Positions 1 to 9,293 are shown, counted from the first letter of the stretch. The stretch: DNA of 64,000 bases from UBA6055 sp965203755 (GCA_965203755.1 OZ241910.1:434001-498000), one strand, 5' to 3'. The notes: generated from the sequence alone by a model not told the origin. Numbers and translations are program-made.

Positions 1-288
1 GACCATCTGACAGGATTCATCGCCATGCAGCTGCACAAAATCCAGCCCGACATCATCAGCCGTCTGGCGCACGCAGTCTACCGCGGCATTGACAAATACG
101 CCAACCAAAACCGGGCATTGCGCGCCAAGTGTCTGCCGCAGGCTGTCGGCAATCGCGCGCGCTTCTTTGGGCTCAATGCCGCGCGGCGTCTTCCTATAGA
201 AATTCAGCCCCAGCATATCGGCGCCAGCCTGCGCCGCCATCAGAGCATCGTCAAAGGAACGCAGGCCGCATATCTTTACTTTAGTCAT
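1..288 (-). CDS. trpF: Phosphoribosylanthranilate isomerase, C-terminus cut by window edge
   Basis: Isomerises N-(5'-phosphoribosyl)anthranilate to CdRP in tryptophan synthesis. The reverse strand starts at ATG 288 with MTKVKICGLR, the typical TrpF N-terminus with its catalytic Cys in KICG, followed by AGADMLGLNFY and a VGVFVNA strand of a TIM barrel. About 96 codons are visible and the rest lies left of the window. The start overlaps the trpC stop by 8 nt, so it is the fifth visible gene of the trp operon and is probably translationally coupled. Confidence 0.93.
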   Translation of the reverse strand, partial: MTKVKICGLRSFDDALMAAQAGADMLGLNFYRKTPRGIEPKEARAIADSLRQTLGAQCPVLVGVFVNAAVDCVRQTADDVGLDFVQLHGDESCQMV

Positions 289-1102
289 TGGAACCTCGGC
301 GCTGACTGCTTAAAGCCCGTGCCAGCCGCGCCCGGTCCTTGGATTGAACCAGCGATTCCCCAACCAGGACCGCATCTGCGCCCAGCTTCCCCATTCGCCG
401 GACATCAGCCGGGCTTCGGATGCCGCTTTCCGCCACCAAAATAACATCATCAGCCACCATCGGCGACAGCCGCGCGGTCGTCGCCAGGTCAACCTCAAAG
501 GTTTTCAAATCACGGTTGTTGATGCCAATCAGTTTGGCATTCAGCTTGAGCGCGCGTTCCATTTCGACTTCATTATGCACTTCAACCAGAGGCGACATAC
601 CCAGTTCGGCAGTCAGAGCATGCAAACCTTTGAGTTGACTATCCGAAAGCGCCGCGGCAATCAGCAGAATGGCATCAGCGCCAGCCGCGCGGCCTTCATA
701 AACCTGATAGGGGTCAATAATAAAATCCTTCCGCAATATCGGCGCCGCCGCCGCTTCCCGCACCGCCGTTAGATAGTCGAGGCTGCCCATAAAAAAGTCT
801 TCATCCGTCAGCACCGATATGGCCGCAGCGCCATTTTGGTCATAGATGACTCCCAGCATCACCGGCGCAAAGTCGGCAGTCAGAATGCCTTTGCTTGGCG
901 AAGCGCGTTTGACTTCGGCAATCAGGGCGACCTGATCTCTTTGCAAGGCCAGCATCATATCGCGCGGACAATGAGCGGCATCCTGCGCCCGCCGCTTCAT
1001 CTCATCCAGAGGGACTTTTGCTTTGCGTTCGGCGATCTCCGCCACTTTCCGCGCGAGGATTTTATCCAGCGCGGTATCGGTTGTGACAAACTGCGCGCTC
1101 AT
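281..1102 (-). CDS. trpC: Indole-3-glycerol phosphate synthase
   Basis: Closes the indole ring, converting CdRP to indole-3-glycerol phosphate. At 273 aa it is the normal family length. Family motifs are visible: IAEVKRASPSKG near residue 61 (substrate-binding and catalytic lysine), LRKDFIIDPYQVYEGRAAGA in the middle, LIGINNRDLKTFEVD, and the C-terminal VAESGIRSPADV plus AVLVGESLV phosphate-binding strands. Its ATG overlaps the trpD stop (ATGA). Cotranscribed with trpEGD and trpF under the T-box leader near 4.4-4.7 kb. Confidence 0.96.
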   Translation of the reverse strand: MSAQFVTTDTALDKILARKVAEIAERKAKVPLDEMKRRAQDAAHCPRDMMLALQRDQVALIAEVKRASPSKGILTADFAPVMLGVIYDQNGAAAISVLTDEDFFMGSLDYLTAVREAAAAPILRKDFIIDPYQVYEGRAAGADAILLIAAALSDSQLKGLHALTAELGMSPLVEVHNEVEMERALKLNAKLIGINNRDLKTFEVDLATTARLSPMVADDVILVAESGIRSPADVRRMGKLGADAVLVGESLVQSKDRARLARALSSQRRGSND

Positions 1103-2130
1103 GATGCCAGACTTTGGCTGAACTCGATAAGTCGGTCGAGCTTGGCGGCAGCCCGGCCACTGTCGATTGCGTCCTGGGCAAGCGCGATGCCAGCGTGAAG
1201 CGAGTCGGTTTTACCCGCTACCATAATGGCGGCGCCGGCATTCAGCAGAACAACATCTCGTTTTGCGCCGGCGATCTCCCCGTTTAGAACGCCGCGCAGA
1301 ATCGCCGCGTTGGCGGGCGCATCATCGCCTTTGAGTTCGCTGACGCTGGCGGCGGCAAAGCCCAGTTCGGTTGGATTGAGTTCAAATGATTCAAGCGCGC
1401 CGTCCTCTTTCAAATAACTGACGCGGTTCGGTCCGGTTACGGTTAATTCATCAAGGCCGTCATGGCCATGAACGACCATCGCTGATTTCGCGCCGAGCGC
1501 TTTCAGCACACGCGCCAGCAGGTCAGTCAAATCGGCGGCGAATACGCCAATCAACTGCCGTTGAGCGCCGGCCGGATTGGTCAAGGGCCCCAGGATATTA
1601 AAAATCGTGCGTATCCGCAGCTGCCGCCGAACGCCAACCGCGTGTCTCATGGCCGGGTGCAGCCTGACGGCAAAAAGGAAGCCGATACCGACCTCATCAA
1701 CACATCGACCGACCTGTTCGGGCCCTAAATCCAGATTAACGCCCAATTCGCCCAATACATCGGCGCTGCCGCATTTGCTGGTCGCCGCCCGATTGCCATG
1801 CTTCGCCACCGGTATCCCAGCGCCGGCCGCAGCAAACGCAGCCGCCGTGCTGATATTGAATGTGCCTGATTGGTCGCCGCCGGTGCCGACGGGGTCAAGC
1901 AAATCTCCAGCCACTTGCGTTGGCACTTTGCTGGCAGCGGCGCGCATGGCCCGCGCGCTTCCGGTGATTTCTTCGGCGGTCTCGCCCTTCATCCGCAAAC
2001 CCATCAGATACGCGCCCATCTGCGCCTCGGTGGCCGCGCCGGTCATAATCTGTTTCATCACCGATTCGGCTTCGTCGGCTTGAAGGTGATCCAAGCGGCT
2101 TAATACATCAATCGCCTTTTGTATGTCCAT
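1099..2130 (-). CDS. trpD: Anthranilate phosphoribosyltransferase
   Basis: Transfers phosphoribose from PRPP to anthranilate. The glycine-rich PRPP loop DPVGTGGDQSGTFNIST and the motif KHGNRAATSKCGSADVLE-like (here ending DVLGELG) identify it; length is 343 aa from ATG 2130. That ATG is preferred over the frame's first ATG at 2208 because it follows a GAGGGACGG ribosome site by a few bases and gives the usual N-terminus MDIQKAIDVLSRL. A gap of about 90 nt separates it from trpG, the largest in this operon. Confidence 0.95.
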   Translation of the reverse strand: MDIQKAIDVLSRLDHLQADEAESVMKQIMTGAATEAQMGAYLMGLRMKGETAEEITGSARAMRAAASKVPTQVAGDLLDPVGTGGDQSGTFNISTAAAFAAAGAGIPVAKHGNRAATSKCGSADVLGELGVNLDLGPEQVGRCVDEVGIGFLFAVRLHPAMRHAVGVRRQLRIRTIFNILGPLTNPAGAQRQLIGVFAADLTDLLARVLKALGAKSAMVVHGHDGLDELTVTGPNRVSYLKEDGALESFELNPTELGFAAASVSELKGDDAPANAAILRGVLNGEIAGAKRDVVLLNAGAAIMVAGKTDSLHAGIALAQDAIDSGRAAAKLDRLIEFSQSLAS

Positions 2131-2219
2131 TGAATCCGTCCCTCGGCTGTCCTTATTATCCGCACTGTTCAACAAGATGCCGCCATGGCCGCTTTCAGCC
2201 AGCCGCATTGGCGCATCAT

Positions 2220-2804
2220 CTATATCTCGGCCCGAATCGGCTCATTGTCCAGAAAGTTTCGCAGCATCTTGATGCCATAGGCGGTTAAGATGCTCTCTGG
2301 ATGAAACTGCAGGCCAATCACGGGATCATGCTTGTGCCGAAACCCCATAATCTCGCCGGATTCGGCGCGGGCGATGATCATCAAAGATTCGGGCAAGGTC
2401 GATTCTTCGACAATCAGGCTATGGTAGCGCGTGGCTTCAAAAGGGCTGGGTATATCGGCAAAAATGGCGTCGCCGCGATGATGAATCATGCTGGTTTTGC
2501 CGTGCATCAATTCTGGAGCATGGACCACCCGGCCGCCATAAGCCGCGCCTATCGCCTGATGCCCCAGGCAAATGCCCAGCAGTGGAATTTCTGCGCCCAG
2601 CCGCCGTATGAGTTCCAAAGAAATCCCGGCGTCGCCGGGGAATCCAGGCCCCGGCGAGATGACAATGCGCTCTGGCTGAAGCTCGCGAATGCGCTTTATC
2701 GTGATTTTGTCATTGCGATAAACCGACAGATCTGCGCCCAGTTCGCCCAATTCCTGCACAATGTTATAGGTAAAGCTGTCATAATTATCTATCACTAGAA
2801 TCAT
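2220..2804 (-). CDS. trpG: Anthranilate synthase component II (glutamine amidotransferase)
   Basis: Supplies ammonia from glutamine to TrpE. It is a class-I amidotransferase of 194 aa with the nucleophile Cys79 in LLGICLGHQAIG and the His/Glu pair in GLQFHPESI near residue 171. Three consecutive ATGs are available. The third (2804) gives the family start MILVIDNYDSF and lies about 6 nt from an AAGGTGG ribosome site. The gene overlaps the end of trpE by 20 nt, implying coupling. It could also serve folate synthesis as PabA, but the trp operon context favours TrpG. Confidence 0.94.
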   Translation of the reverse strand: MILVIDNYDSFTYNIVQELGELGADLSVYRNDKITIKRIRELQPERIVISPGPGFPGDAGISLELIRRLGAEIPLLGICLGHQAIGAAYGGRVVHAPELMHGKTSMIHHRGDAIFADIPSPFEATRYHSLIVEESTLPESLMIIARAESGEIMGFRHKHDPVIGLQFHPESILTAYGIKMLRNFLDNEPIRAEI

Positions 2805-4353
2805 CATCATCCACCTTGGCTAGGGTCGCCGGCATCAGCCCGCTTTCAGCATACTCGACGGCTTCAAACACGGCTTTGGCTTTGTTAATGGTTTCAAAAT
2901 ACTCTGCGGTCGGCACGCTGTCGGCGACAATGCCGCCGCCGGCCTGCACGCTGATGGCGCCATTTTGCATCAGCAGCGAACGTATCGCGATGCACATATC
3001 CATAGAGCCGTCAAAGCTGAAATAGCCGACCGCCCCGCCATAGGGTCCGCGGCGCGTGCCTTCCAATTCTTCAATGATTTCCATCGCTCGAACTTTCGGC
3101 GCGCCGCTCAAAGTCCCGGCCGGGAAGGTCGCCCGCAGCAGGTCAAAGGCATCCATGCCCTTGCGGAGCCGGCCTTCAACCTGGCTGACGATGTGCATGA
3201 CATGCGAGTAACGTTCGACATACATCATCTTCTTGACTTTCACCGTGCCATAATCACAGACGCGCCCCAAATCATTGCGGCCCAAGTCAACCAGCATCAC
3301 ATGCTCGGCGCGTTCTTTGGGGTCATTCAGCAGTTCCCGCTCCAGCGCCAAATCTTCCTTTTCGTCCGCGCCCCGTTTGCGGGTGCCGGCCAGCGGGCGA
3401 TTGTAAGCGATGCCGTCTTCAAGGCGGACAAGCATTTCCGGCGATGCGCCGACCAAGGTCAACTCGGCGCTGAATTCCAGCAGGAACATATAGGGCGATG
3501 GATTGGTCGCCCGCAAGGCGCGGTAGATTTCGAGAGGCGCCGCCCGTGTCTGACGGCTAAAGCGCTGTGACAGCACGACTTGAAAGGCATCGCCGTTGCG
3601 GATGTACTCTTTGGCTTGCCGAACGCGGGCTTCATGGACCGCCTGCTCTACATTGGACTGCGGGTCTTCATAGATGTCCAGCCTCGGGGCGGAATAAAAT
3701 TGAGGCGGCAGCGGCTTGCCCAAAGCCGCCGCAATTCGGTCAATGCTTTGGATCGCCCGGTCATAGGCGGCATCAGGGCCATCGTCTTTTTTGTGCGCGT
3801 TCGCCAATACAATCAGCTGGTGCTTGGCATGGTCAAAAATCACCAGCGTATCCGGCAGCATAAACGCGGCTGTCGGCGCTTGCAGGTCATCGCTGGCTGT
3901 CGCCGGCAGCTGTTCAAAGTAACGGACAATATCATAAGCCAGATAGCCGACGGCTCCGCCGACCAGCCGCGGCAGCCCTTCCAACGCGACCGGATTGACC
4001 GATTGAAAATGGCGCTTGATGACATGCAGCGGATCCTGCCCGGCGGGCATGGCATATCGGGTCTCATGTCCGCCGCGCTTCATGCTGACGATGCCGTCCT
4101 TGACGCTAAGCACCCCTTTGGGATTGACACCAATAAAGGAATAGCGTCCGACCTGTTCGCCGCCCTCGACGCTTTCCAGCAAAAAGGCCGGCTCTTCGGC
4201 CTGCTTTAGCTTCATATAAACCGACACCGGCGTTTCGAGGTCAGCCAGAAGCGTGCGATAGACAGGAACATGGTCGCCCTGCTCAAAATAGCGGTAAATG
4301 TCTTCGCGCGTGGGTTTAATGGCGGTACGGGCTGGTCGGGTTATCATCACCAT
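2785..4353 (-). CDS. trpE: Anthranilate synthase component I
   Basis: Converts chorismate and ammonia to anthranilate, and is the first gene of the trp operon. Chorismate-binding enzyme signatures are present: QVVLSQRFSR, NPSPYMFLLEF, RPLAGTRKRG, LVDLGRNDLGRVC, FPAGTLSGAPKVRAMEI and the C-terminal QAGGGIVADSVP. The start is ATG 4353 (MVMITRP): it has a GGAG site 7 nt upstream and lies just past the T-box terminator. The 13 codons further upstream in the same frame run through that terminator and are not coding. Length is 522 aa. Confidence 0.95.
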   Translation of the reverse strand: MVMITRPARTAIKPTREDIYRYFEQGDHVPVYRTLLADLETPVSVYMKLKQAEEPAFLLESVEGGEQVGRYSFIGVNPKGVLSVKDGIVSMKRGGHETRYAMPAGQDPLHVIKRHFQSVNPVALEGLPRLVGGAVGYLAYDIVRYFEQLPATASDDLQAPTAAFMLPDTLVIFDHAKHQLIVLANAHKKDDGPDAAYDRAIQSIDRIAAALGKPLPPQFYSAPRLDIYEDPQSNVEQAVHEARVRQAKEYIRNGDAFQVVLSQRFSRQTRAAPLEIYRALRATNPSPYMFLLEFSAELTLVGASPEMLVRLEDGIAYNRPLAGTRKRGADEKEDLALERELLNDPKERAEHVMLVDLGRNDLGRVCDYGTVKVKKMMYVERYSHVMHIVSQVEGRLRKGMDAFDLLRATFPAGTLSGAPKVRAMEIIEELEGTRRGPYGGAVGYFSFDGSMDMCIAIRSLLMQNGAISVQAGGGIVADSVPTAEYFETINKAKAVFEAVEYAESGLMPATLAKVDDDDSSDR

Positions 4354-4372
4354 GTCGAATCTCCATAAAATT

Positions 4373-4410
4373 AAAAAACCCAAAACATCCATTCAAGGAC
4401 GAGATGGGTT
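4373..4410 (-). terminator. T-box regulated terminator before trpE
   Basis: Minus strand: AACCCA-tct-CGTCC-ttgaat-GGATG-ttt-TGGGTT followed by further T residues. Two stacked stems and a U-run lie directly 3' of the T-box and 5' of the trpE ribosome site, as expected for the terminator half of the switch. Confidence 0.85.
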
Positions 4411-4662
4411 CCCGCGGTGCCACCTTGATTGCCGGCCGCATGGGCAGGCCGCTCGGCGGATACAGACCTAGGGTCGATATCCTGCGCCATGATCACGGAG
4501 CGCTCGCCGGCGCAGGCTAGTCAGATTCCCTTTCACCCGCGCAACTCCCCGGCCCATTCCACATCGCCGCATGCATCGCATTCACAGCAGCCAGCGACTC
4601 TCTTGACAGCAAGACAATGCGTACTCTTCCGGTTCACAGTCTTTATAGCTTGTTCAACTTGC
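4373..4662 (-). promoter_or_regulatory. T-box riboswitch (tRNA-Trp) leader of the trp operon
   Basis: On the minus strand the leader carries a Stem-I-like GAGAG...CTGGCTGCTGTGAA segment (about 4580-4602), a candidate TGG specifier inside GGAATGGGCC (TGG at 4554-4556), and a near-consensus T-box AAGGTGGCACCGCGGG at 4411-4426. The UGGC of the T-box would pair with GCCA of an uncharged tRNA whose discriminator is G, as in tRNA-Trp. An intrinsic terminator overlaps downstream. Uncharged tRNA-Trp would favour antitermination into trpE. T-boxes are known to control trp genes. The specifier position is inferred by eye. Confidence 0.9.
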
Positions 4663-4668
4663 GATTGT

Positions 4669-4697
4669 ATCTTAACGCGGCTTTGACCGGGTGTCAA
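4669..4697 (-). promoter_or_regulatory. Sigma70-type promoter of trp operon
   Basis: Minus strand TTGACA (4692-4697), 17-nt spacer, TAAGAT (4669-4674). It places the transcript start just upstream of the T-box Stem I. Confidence 0.7.
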
Positions 4698-4727
4698 GCG
4701 CATTTTGAGAATTGGCTGAAACCGGCT

Positions 4728-4755
4728 TTTTCAGCGAAACCATTTCTGGTATACT
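4728..4755 (+). promoter_or_regulatory. Possible promoter of polX
   Basis: TTTTCA, 16-nt spacer, TATACT ending 50 nt before the polX start. The -35 is weak. Confidence 0.35.
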
Positions 4756-4805
4756 GTGACCGAATATGCGTTCTATTTTAATTCGCTTAACATCAGGAGC
4801 CGAAC

Positions 4806-6560
4806 TTGAGCCTTAGCAACCGAGAAATCGCCGACATTTTTGAGCGCTGCGCCGACATGCTTCAGATTCGAGGGGACAACATCCACCGCGTCCTATCATA
4901 TCGCCGCGCTGCGGAAACCATTCGCGCCCTGCCCCGAGACCTAAACGCGATTTCGCAGGAAGGCGGCTTGACCCAACTAACCCACATCGGCAAAACCATC
5001 GCGGCGAAAATTGACGAGATGCTTGATAGCGGCGAACTTGATTTCTACAATCGTCTCAAAATCGAGATTCCCGACGGCTTGGTCGATATCATGCACATCA
5101 ATGGCGTCGGGCCCAAAAAAGCGAAGCTCTTTTGGAAACAACTCGACGTTACTTCAATCAGCCAGCTGCAACAGGCCGCTGAAGAAAATCAACTCGCCGG
5201 TTTGGCTGGCATGGGCAAAAAAAGCCAGCGAAAAATACTGGATGGCATCGAGGCTCTGTCACGCCAAAGCGGGCGCACACCGATTGGCGATGCGCTGCCG
5301 GCAGCCGGCCGCATCCTTGATTCGCTGCTGGAACTGCCCCAAGCGCTTGAAGGCGCGCTCGCCGGCAGCATCCGCCGCGGCCGCGAAACCATCGGCGACG
5401 TTGATATTCTCATCGCCAGCGACCATGCCGCGCCGATTATGGCGGCCTTCGTCAATATGGAGAATGTCGCCCGCGTGCTGGGTCATGGCGCCACCAAAAG
5501 CTCGGTTGAGCTCTTGTCCGGGCTGCAGGCAGACCTGCGCGTACTGGAAAAAGCCCGTTGGGGCACGGCGCTTCATTACTTCACCGGCAGCCAGGCGCAT
5601 AACGTCAAAATGCGCCAGATCGCCCTTGACCGCGGCCTAAGCCTCAATGAACATGCCTTCAGTCCGGTGGATGACAGCAAGCGCGTCATGGAATCGGCTG
5701 AAAAAATTCTTTGCGATACTGAAGAGCAGGTCTATCAAAGGCTGGGCTTGCCATTCGTCCCGCCAGAATTGCGGGAAGACAGCGGCGAGATCGAAGCGGC
5801 GAAGGACGGCGCCCTGCCGACATTGATAACCCGCCAGGACATCATTGGCGATCTGCACCTGCATACCACCGCCAGCGATGGCAAACTCGCCATTCGCGAA
5901 ATGGCGGCGGCTTGCAAAGCGCGCGGATACAAATACATTGCCATCACCGATCATTCGCGAAGCCTGGCTATCGCCAACGGGCTTTCGATTGAGCGGCTGC
6001 TCAAGCAGATTGAGGAGGTTCGTCAGGTGGATGAGGAGATGGGCGGCGGCATTCGCGTTTTGGCCGGCAGCGAGGTCGATATCAAAGCCGATGGCGCGAT
6101 GGATTATCCCGACGAAATCCTGGCAAAACTTGATTTTGTCATTGCCTCTCTGCATATCGGTTTGCGCCAAAAACGCGAGCAGATCACCGAACGTCTGCTC
6201 AATGCGATTCGGAATCCTCATGTTGACATGATCGGCCATCCAGCCGCGCGTCAAATTCCCCATCGGGAAGCGGTGGACGCCGATTGGGGGGCTGTCCTGC
6301 GAGCCGCCGGCGAACATCAAACCATTCTTGAGATCAACGCCAATCCCATCCGTCTTGACCTCAAGCCGGAACTGGCGCGGCTGGCAAAGGACATGGGGGT
6401 TTTGCTGGCCATCAACAGCGATGCCCATGCCGAAGAGCAGCTTGATTTGATCGACTTTGGCATTACCAACGCACGGCGCGGCTGGGTCGAACCGCGCCAT
6501 GTGATCAACACTTGGTCATTTGAAAAGCTGATGCAATGGATTCAAAATCGGCATCAGTAA
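4806..6560 (+). CDS. polX: DNA polymerase/3'-5' exonuclease PolX (PolX + PHP)
   Basis: Family-X gap-filling polymerase with a PHP phosphoesterase domain, used in base-excision repair. At 584 aa it has the normal bacterial PolX size. Helix-hairpin-helix segments lie near residues 50-160 (GVGPKKAKLFW). The nucleotidyltransferase core has GSIRRGRETIGDVDILIAS with the paired catalytic aspartates near residue 200. The PHP domain begins at about 345 with GDLHLHTTASDG and ends with NSDAHAEEQL. Start is TTG 4806 with AGGAG 6 nt upstream; no ATG fits. First gene of a plus-strand group with the SH3b protein and ligA. Confidence 0.94.
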   Translation: MSLSNREIADIFERCADMLQIRGDNIHRVLSYRRAAETIRALPRDLNAISQEGGLTQLTHIGKTIAAKIDEMLDSGELDFYNRLKIEIPDGLVDIMHINGVGPKKAKLFWKQLDVTSISQLQQAAEENQLAGLAGMGKKSQRKILDGIEALSRQSGRTPIGDALPAAGRILDSLLELPQALEGALAGSIRRGRETIGDVDILIASDHAAPIMAAFVNMENVARVLGHGATKSSVELLSGLQADLRVLEKARWGTALHYFTGSQAHNVKMRQIALDRGLSLNEHAFSPVDDSKRVMESAEKILCDTEEQVYQRLGLPFVPPELREDSGEIEAAKDGALPTLITRQDIIGDLHLHTTASDGKLAIREMAAACKARGYKYIAITDHSRSLAIANGLSIERLLKQIEEVRQVDEEMGGGIRVLAGSEVDIKADGAMDYPDEILAKLDFVIASLHIGLRQKREQITERLLNAIRNPHVDMIGHPAARQIPHREAVDADWGAVLRAAGEHQTILEINANPIRLDLKPELARLAKDMGVLLAINSDAHAEEQLDLIDFGITNARRGWVEPRHVINTWSFEKLMQWIQNRHQ

Positions 6561-6582
6561 GGCGAACTGAAGGGCGGCTTGC

Positions 6583-7008
6583 ATGACCAACCGAGCGCGG
6601 CGCGGCATCGCCTACAGACGGCATAGGGCGCAGGATATGCTTGAGCGCGTTCGGCGGCGGCTCCATTTTCGATTGTGGTTCTTGGGGCTTGCGTTCATGG
6701 CGGCCCTTGGTATCGTTTTGCTGGCCGCATCCAGCGCCCATGCGCCGGCATCGCTTTCTGTCGGGGCACAGGCCAAGGTTGCGAATGTAGGCGCGCGGGA
6801 ATTGAATATCCGCCATCGGCCGGGGGTCGCGGGCAGTCAGGTTTTATTCCGCGCCGCCGAAGGCTCGATACTCAATATCATTGGCGGGCCGCAGCCGGCT
6901 GACGGCTTGACCTGGTGGCGCATCCAAGACCCATTCTCGCAGCTTGACGGCTGGGCGGCCGCCAATTATCTTCAGGCATACCAAGCAGGAACAGGATCAT
7001 CCCAGTGA
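6583..7008 (+). CDS. Membrane-anchored SH3b-domain protein
   Basis: 141 aa. A basic N-terminus (MTNRARRGIAYRR) is followed by one hydrophobic segment at about residues 24-49 and then a bacterial SH3-like domain at about 62-135 (ARELNIRHRPGV...WWRIQDP...GWAAANYL). The orientation predicts a cytosolic tail and an external SH3b domain; such domains often bind cell-wall material, but the ligand here is unknown. It lies 22 nt after polX and its stop overlaps the ligA start (GTGA), so the three are probably one transcript. The link to DNA repair genes looks positional only. Confidence 0.75.
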   Translation: MTNRARRGIAYRRHRAQDMLERVRRRLHFRLWFLGLAFMAALGIVLLAASSAHAPASLSVGAQAKVANVGARELNIRHRPGVAGSQVLFRAAEGSILNIIGGPQPADGLTWWRIQDPFSQLDGWAAANYLQAYQAGTGSSQ

Positions 7009-9278
7009 GTCAAGACATTGCCAAGCGGGCGGCTGAACTGCGTCGGCAGCTGCATTTCCATATTTATCATTATCATGTACGGAATGATCCAGTGATCGCG
7101 GACGCCGAATATGACCGTCTGTTTCGTGAACTTCAGCAAATCGAAGCCGAGCATCCTGAATACGCGGCCGCTGATTCGCCAACGCAGCGGGTGGGGTCGG
7201 ACTTGGAGGCTGATTTTCCGAAAGCGCCGCACCCGGCGCCCATCTTGAGCCTGGCGAACGCCTTCGACGAAGATGAGCTGCGCGCTTGGGAAGAGCGCAA
7301 TCTCAAGCTGCTGCCATCTGGGATTCGGCTGCAATATGTTCTGGAGCCAAAACTGGATGGTCTGGCGATTGTGATCACTTATGAAAATGGCGTCTTGACG
7401 CGGGCGGCGACTCGCGGCAATGGCGAGCTTGGAGATGATGTGACCGCCAACGTCAAAACGATTCGCTCTGTTCCCTTGAGGATACCGATTGATTCCAGGC
7501 TGGGCGCCGCGCCGCCGCGGCTTGTGGTCCGCGGCGAGATCGTGTTCCACAAAGACGACTTCATCAACCTGAACCGGGAACAGGCGGCGAAGGGGCTGCC
7601 AGCCTACATCAATGCGCGCAATACCGCTTCCGGCTCGCTCAAGCAGAAGGACAGCCGCGAAACAGCCAAGCGCCGGCTGACCGCTTACATCTACAGCATG
7701 GTGGACAGCGGCGGCCTGGATTTGCAAAGCGAATGGGAAACTGTGGCGTATTTACGCAAAATGGGCTTTAAGGTCATGGCGGATATGCAGCGTTATCCGT
7801 CATTGTCGGCGGTCATGCAAACATTGCCTGAATGGGAAGACAAGCGGCGCCAGCTGCCCTTCGAGATTGATGGCTTGGTATTGAAAATCGACGACCTGGC
7901 TTGCGCGCGCGAACTCGGCGCGGTCGGGAAGGACCCGCGCGGCGCGATAGCCTTCAAATTCCCGGCTGAAGAGGCCGCGACCAAGCTGCTTGATGTCACG
8001 ATTAACATTGGGCGCACCGGCAAAGTCACCCCGACCGCCCAGCTTGAGCCGATTTTTATCAGTGGGGTCACGGTCTCGAACGCCAGTCTGCATAACTATG
8101 CACAAATCGCATCCCTTGACATTCGCTATGGCGACCAGGTCATCGTCAAACGTTCGGGCGATGTGATTCCCTATGTGATTGGGCCGGTCGCGGCCGCCCG
8201 CAGCGGCGCGGAAAGGGCGATCATGCCGCCCGAAGCCTGTCCATTTTGCGAAACCGGCCTCATCCAGCCCGAGGGGGCGGTAGACTGGTTCTGCCCCAAC
8301 CGAAAGTGTCCGGAACAGGTCATGCGGACGCTGGAGTTTTTTGCGTCGCGCGGCGCTATGGATATCGAGGGGATGGGACCGCAAACCATCCAAACCCTGA
8401 TGAAGGAAGAGTTGATCGCCGACGAAGCCGATATATTCTATTTGCAAGCCGAACCCCTGCTGCGGCTTGAAGGATTCGCCCAGAAGAAAGTGGACAACCT
8501 GCTCGATTCGATTCAAACCGCCAAGTCGCGTTCCTTCACCCAAGCACTGACATCGCTTGGCATTGACGGCGTTGGCTCGACGGTGGCTGCGCTCATCACC
8601 GACAGCTTTCCATCCATCGATATCCTGCTCCAAACCACCCAAAACATCAGAGACGCTGAACAGGCTTTCATCGATGCCGCCATGCCGCTTGTTGAATCGG
8701 CAAGCGAAGACGACCGCCAAAGCGGCGCGGCGCAAAAAGCGATCTACCGCCTGAAACAGCCGAACGCCGAGCTTGCGCCGCGTTATCTGGAAGCCGCTGA
8801 TTTGGACACGCGCCTGCGGCGTTTTCTTAAACCACTGCATCCGCTGCCCGAAGCCCGGCTGCGGCAAATCAAACACCGGCTGGCAGACCTGATTGAGGTT
8901 TCGAGGCCGCTGCATTCGATTGAGGGTTTGGGGCCCATCCTGGTCAAGAACATCGTCGACTGGTTCGCCGACGACCATCATCAAACCGTCCTGCGGAAGA
9001 TGCGCGCCGCCGGCGTCAATATGCAGGTGGAAGCCAAAGTGATGGCGGGCGACCGACTGGCAGGAAAAACCTTTGTGCTGACAGGCGCGATGAGCGTCGC
9101 CCGCGGTGAAATCAAGACGCTTGTCGAAGCCAACGGCGGTAAAGTGACCGGCAGCGTCAGCAAAAAAACGAGCTATGTCGTCGCCGGTGATTCTGCGGGG
9201 AGCAAGGTCGAAAAAGCCGCGAAAAATAACGTTCCCGTCATTACAGAAGCTGAACTGCGCGCCATGATTTTGGAATAG
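7005..9278 (+). CDS. ligA: NAD-dependent DNA ligase
   Basis: Seals nicks using NAD+. Domains in order: Ia/adenylation (HIYHYHVRNDPVIADAEYD near residue 18; active-site Lys116 in EPKLDGLAI), OB fold, four-cysteine zinc finger (CPFC...CPNRKC, about 411-428), HhH region, and a C-terminal BRCT domain (about 680-757, GKTFVLTGAM). At 757 aa it exceeds the usual ~670. The excess is an insert of roughly 80-90 residues at about 545-635, between two HhH units (after SIDILLQTTQ and before SIEGLGPILVK). GTG start overlaps the preceding stop. Confidence 0.95.
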   Translation: MSQDIAKRAAELRRQLHFHIYHYHVRNDPVIADAEYDRLFRELQQIEAEHPEYAAADSPTQRVGSDLEADFPKAPHPAPILSLANAFDEDELRAWEERNLKLLPSGIRLQYVLEPKLDGLAIVITYENGVLTRAATRGNGELGDDVTANVKTIRSVPLRIPIDSRLGAAPPRLVVRGEIVFHKDDFINLNREQAAKGLPAYINARNTASGSLKQKDSRETAKRRLTAYIYSMVDSGGLDLQSEWETVAYLRKMGFKVMADMQRYPSLSAVMQTLPEWEDKRRQLPFEIDGLVLKIDDLACARELGAVGKDPRGAIAFKFPAEEAATKLLDVTINIGRTGKVTPTAQLEPIFISGVTVSNASLHNYAQIASLDIRYGDQVIVKRSGDVIPYVIGPVAAARSGAERAIMPPEACPFCETGLIQPEGAVDWFCPNRKCPEQVMRTLEFFASRGAMDIEGMGPQTIQTLMKEELIADEADIFYLQAEPLLRLEGFAQKKVDNLLDSIQTAKSRSFTQALTSLGIDGVGSTVAALITDSFPSIDILLQTTQNIRDAEQAFIDAAMPLVESASEDDRQSGAAQKAIYRLKQPNAELAPRYLEAADLDTRLRRFLKPLHPLPEARLRQIKHRLADLIEVSRPLHSIEGLGPILVKNIVDWFADDHHQTVLRKMRAAGVNMQVEAKVMAGDRLAGKTFVLTGAMSVARGEIKTLVEANGGKVTGSVSKKTSYVVAGDSAGSKVEKAAKNNVPVITEAELRAMILE

Positions 9279-9293
9279 GCGGCACCGCCGGCA

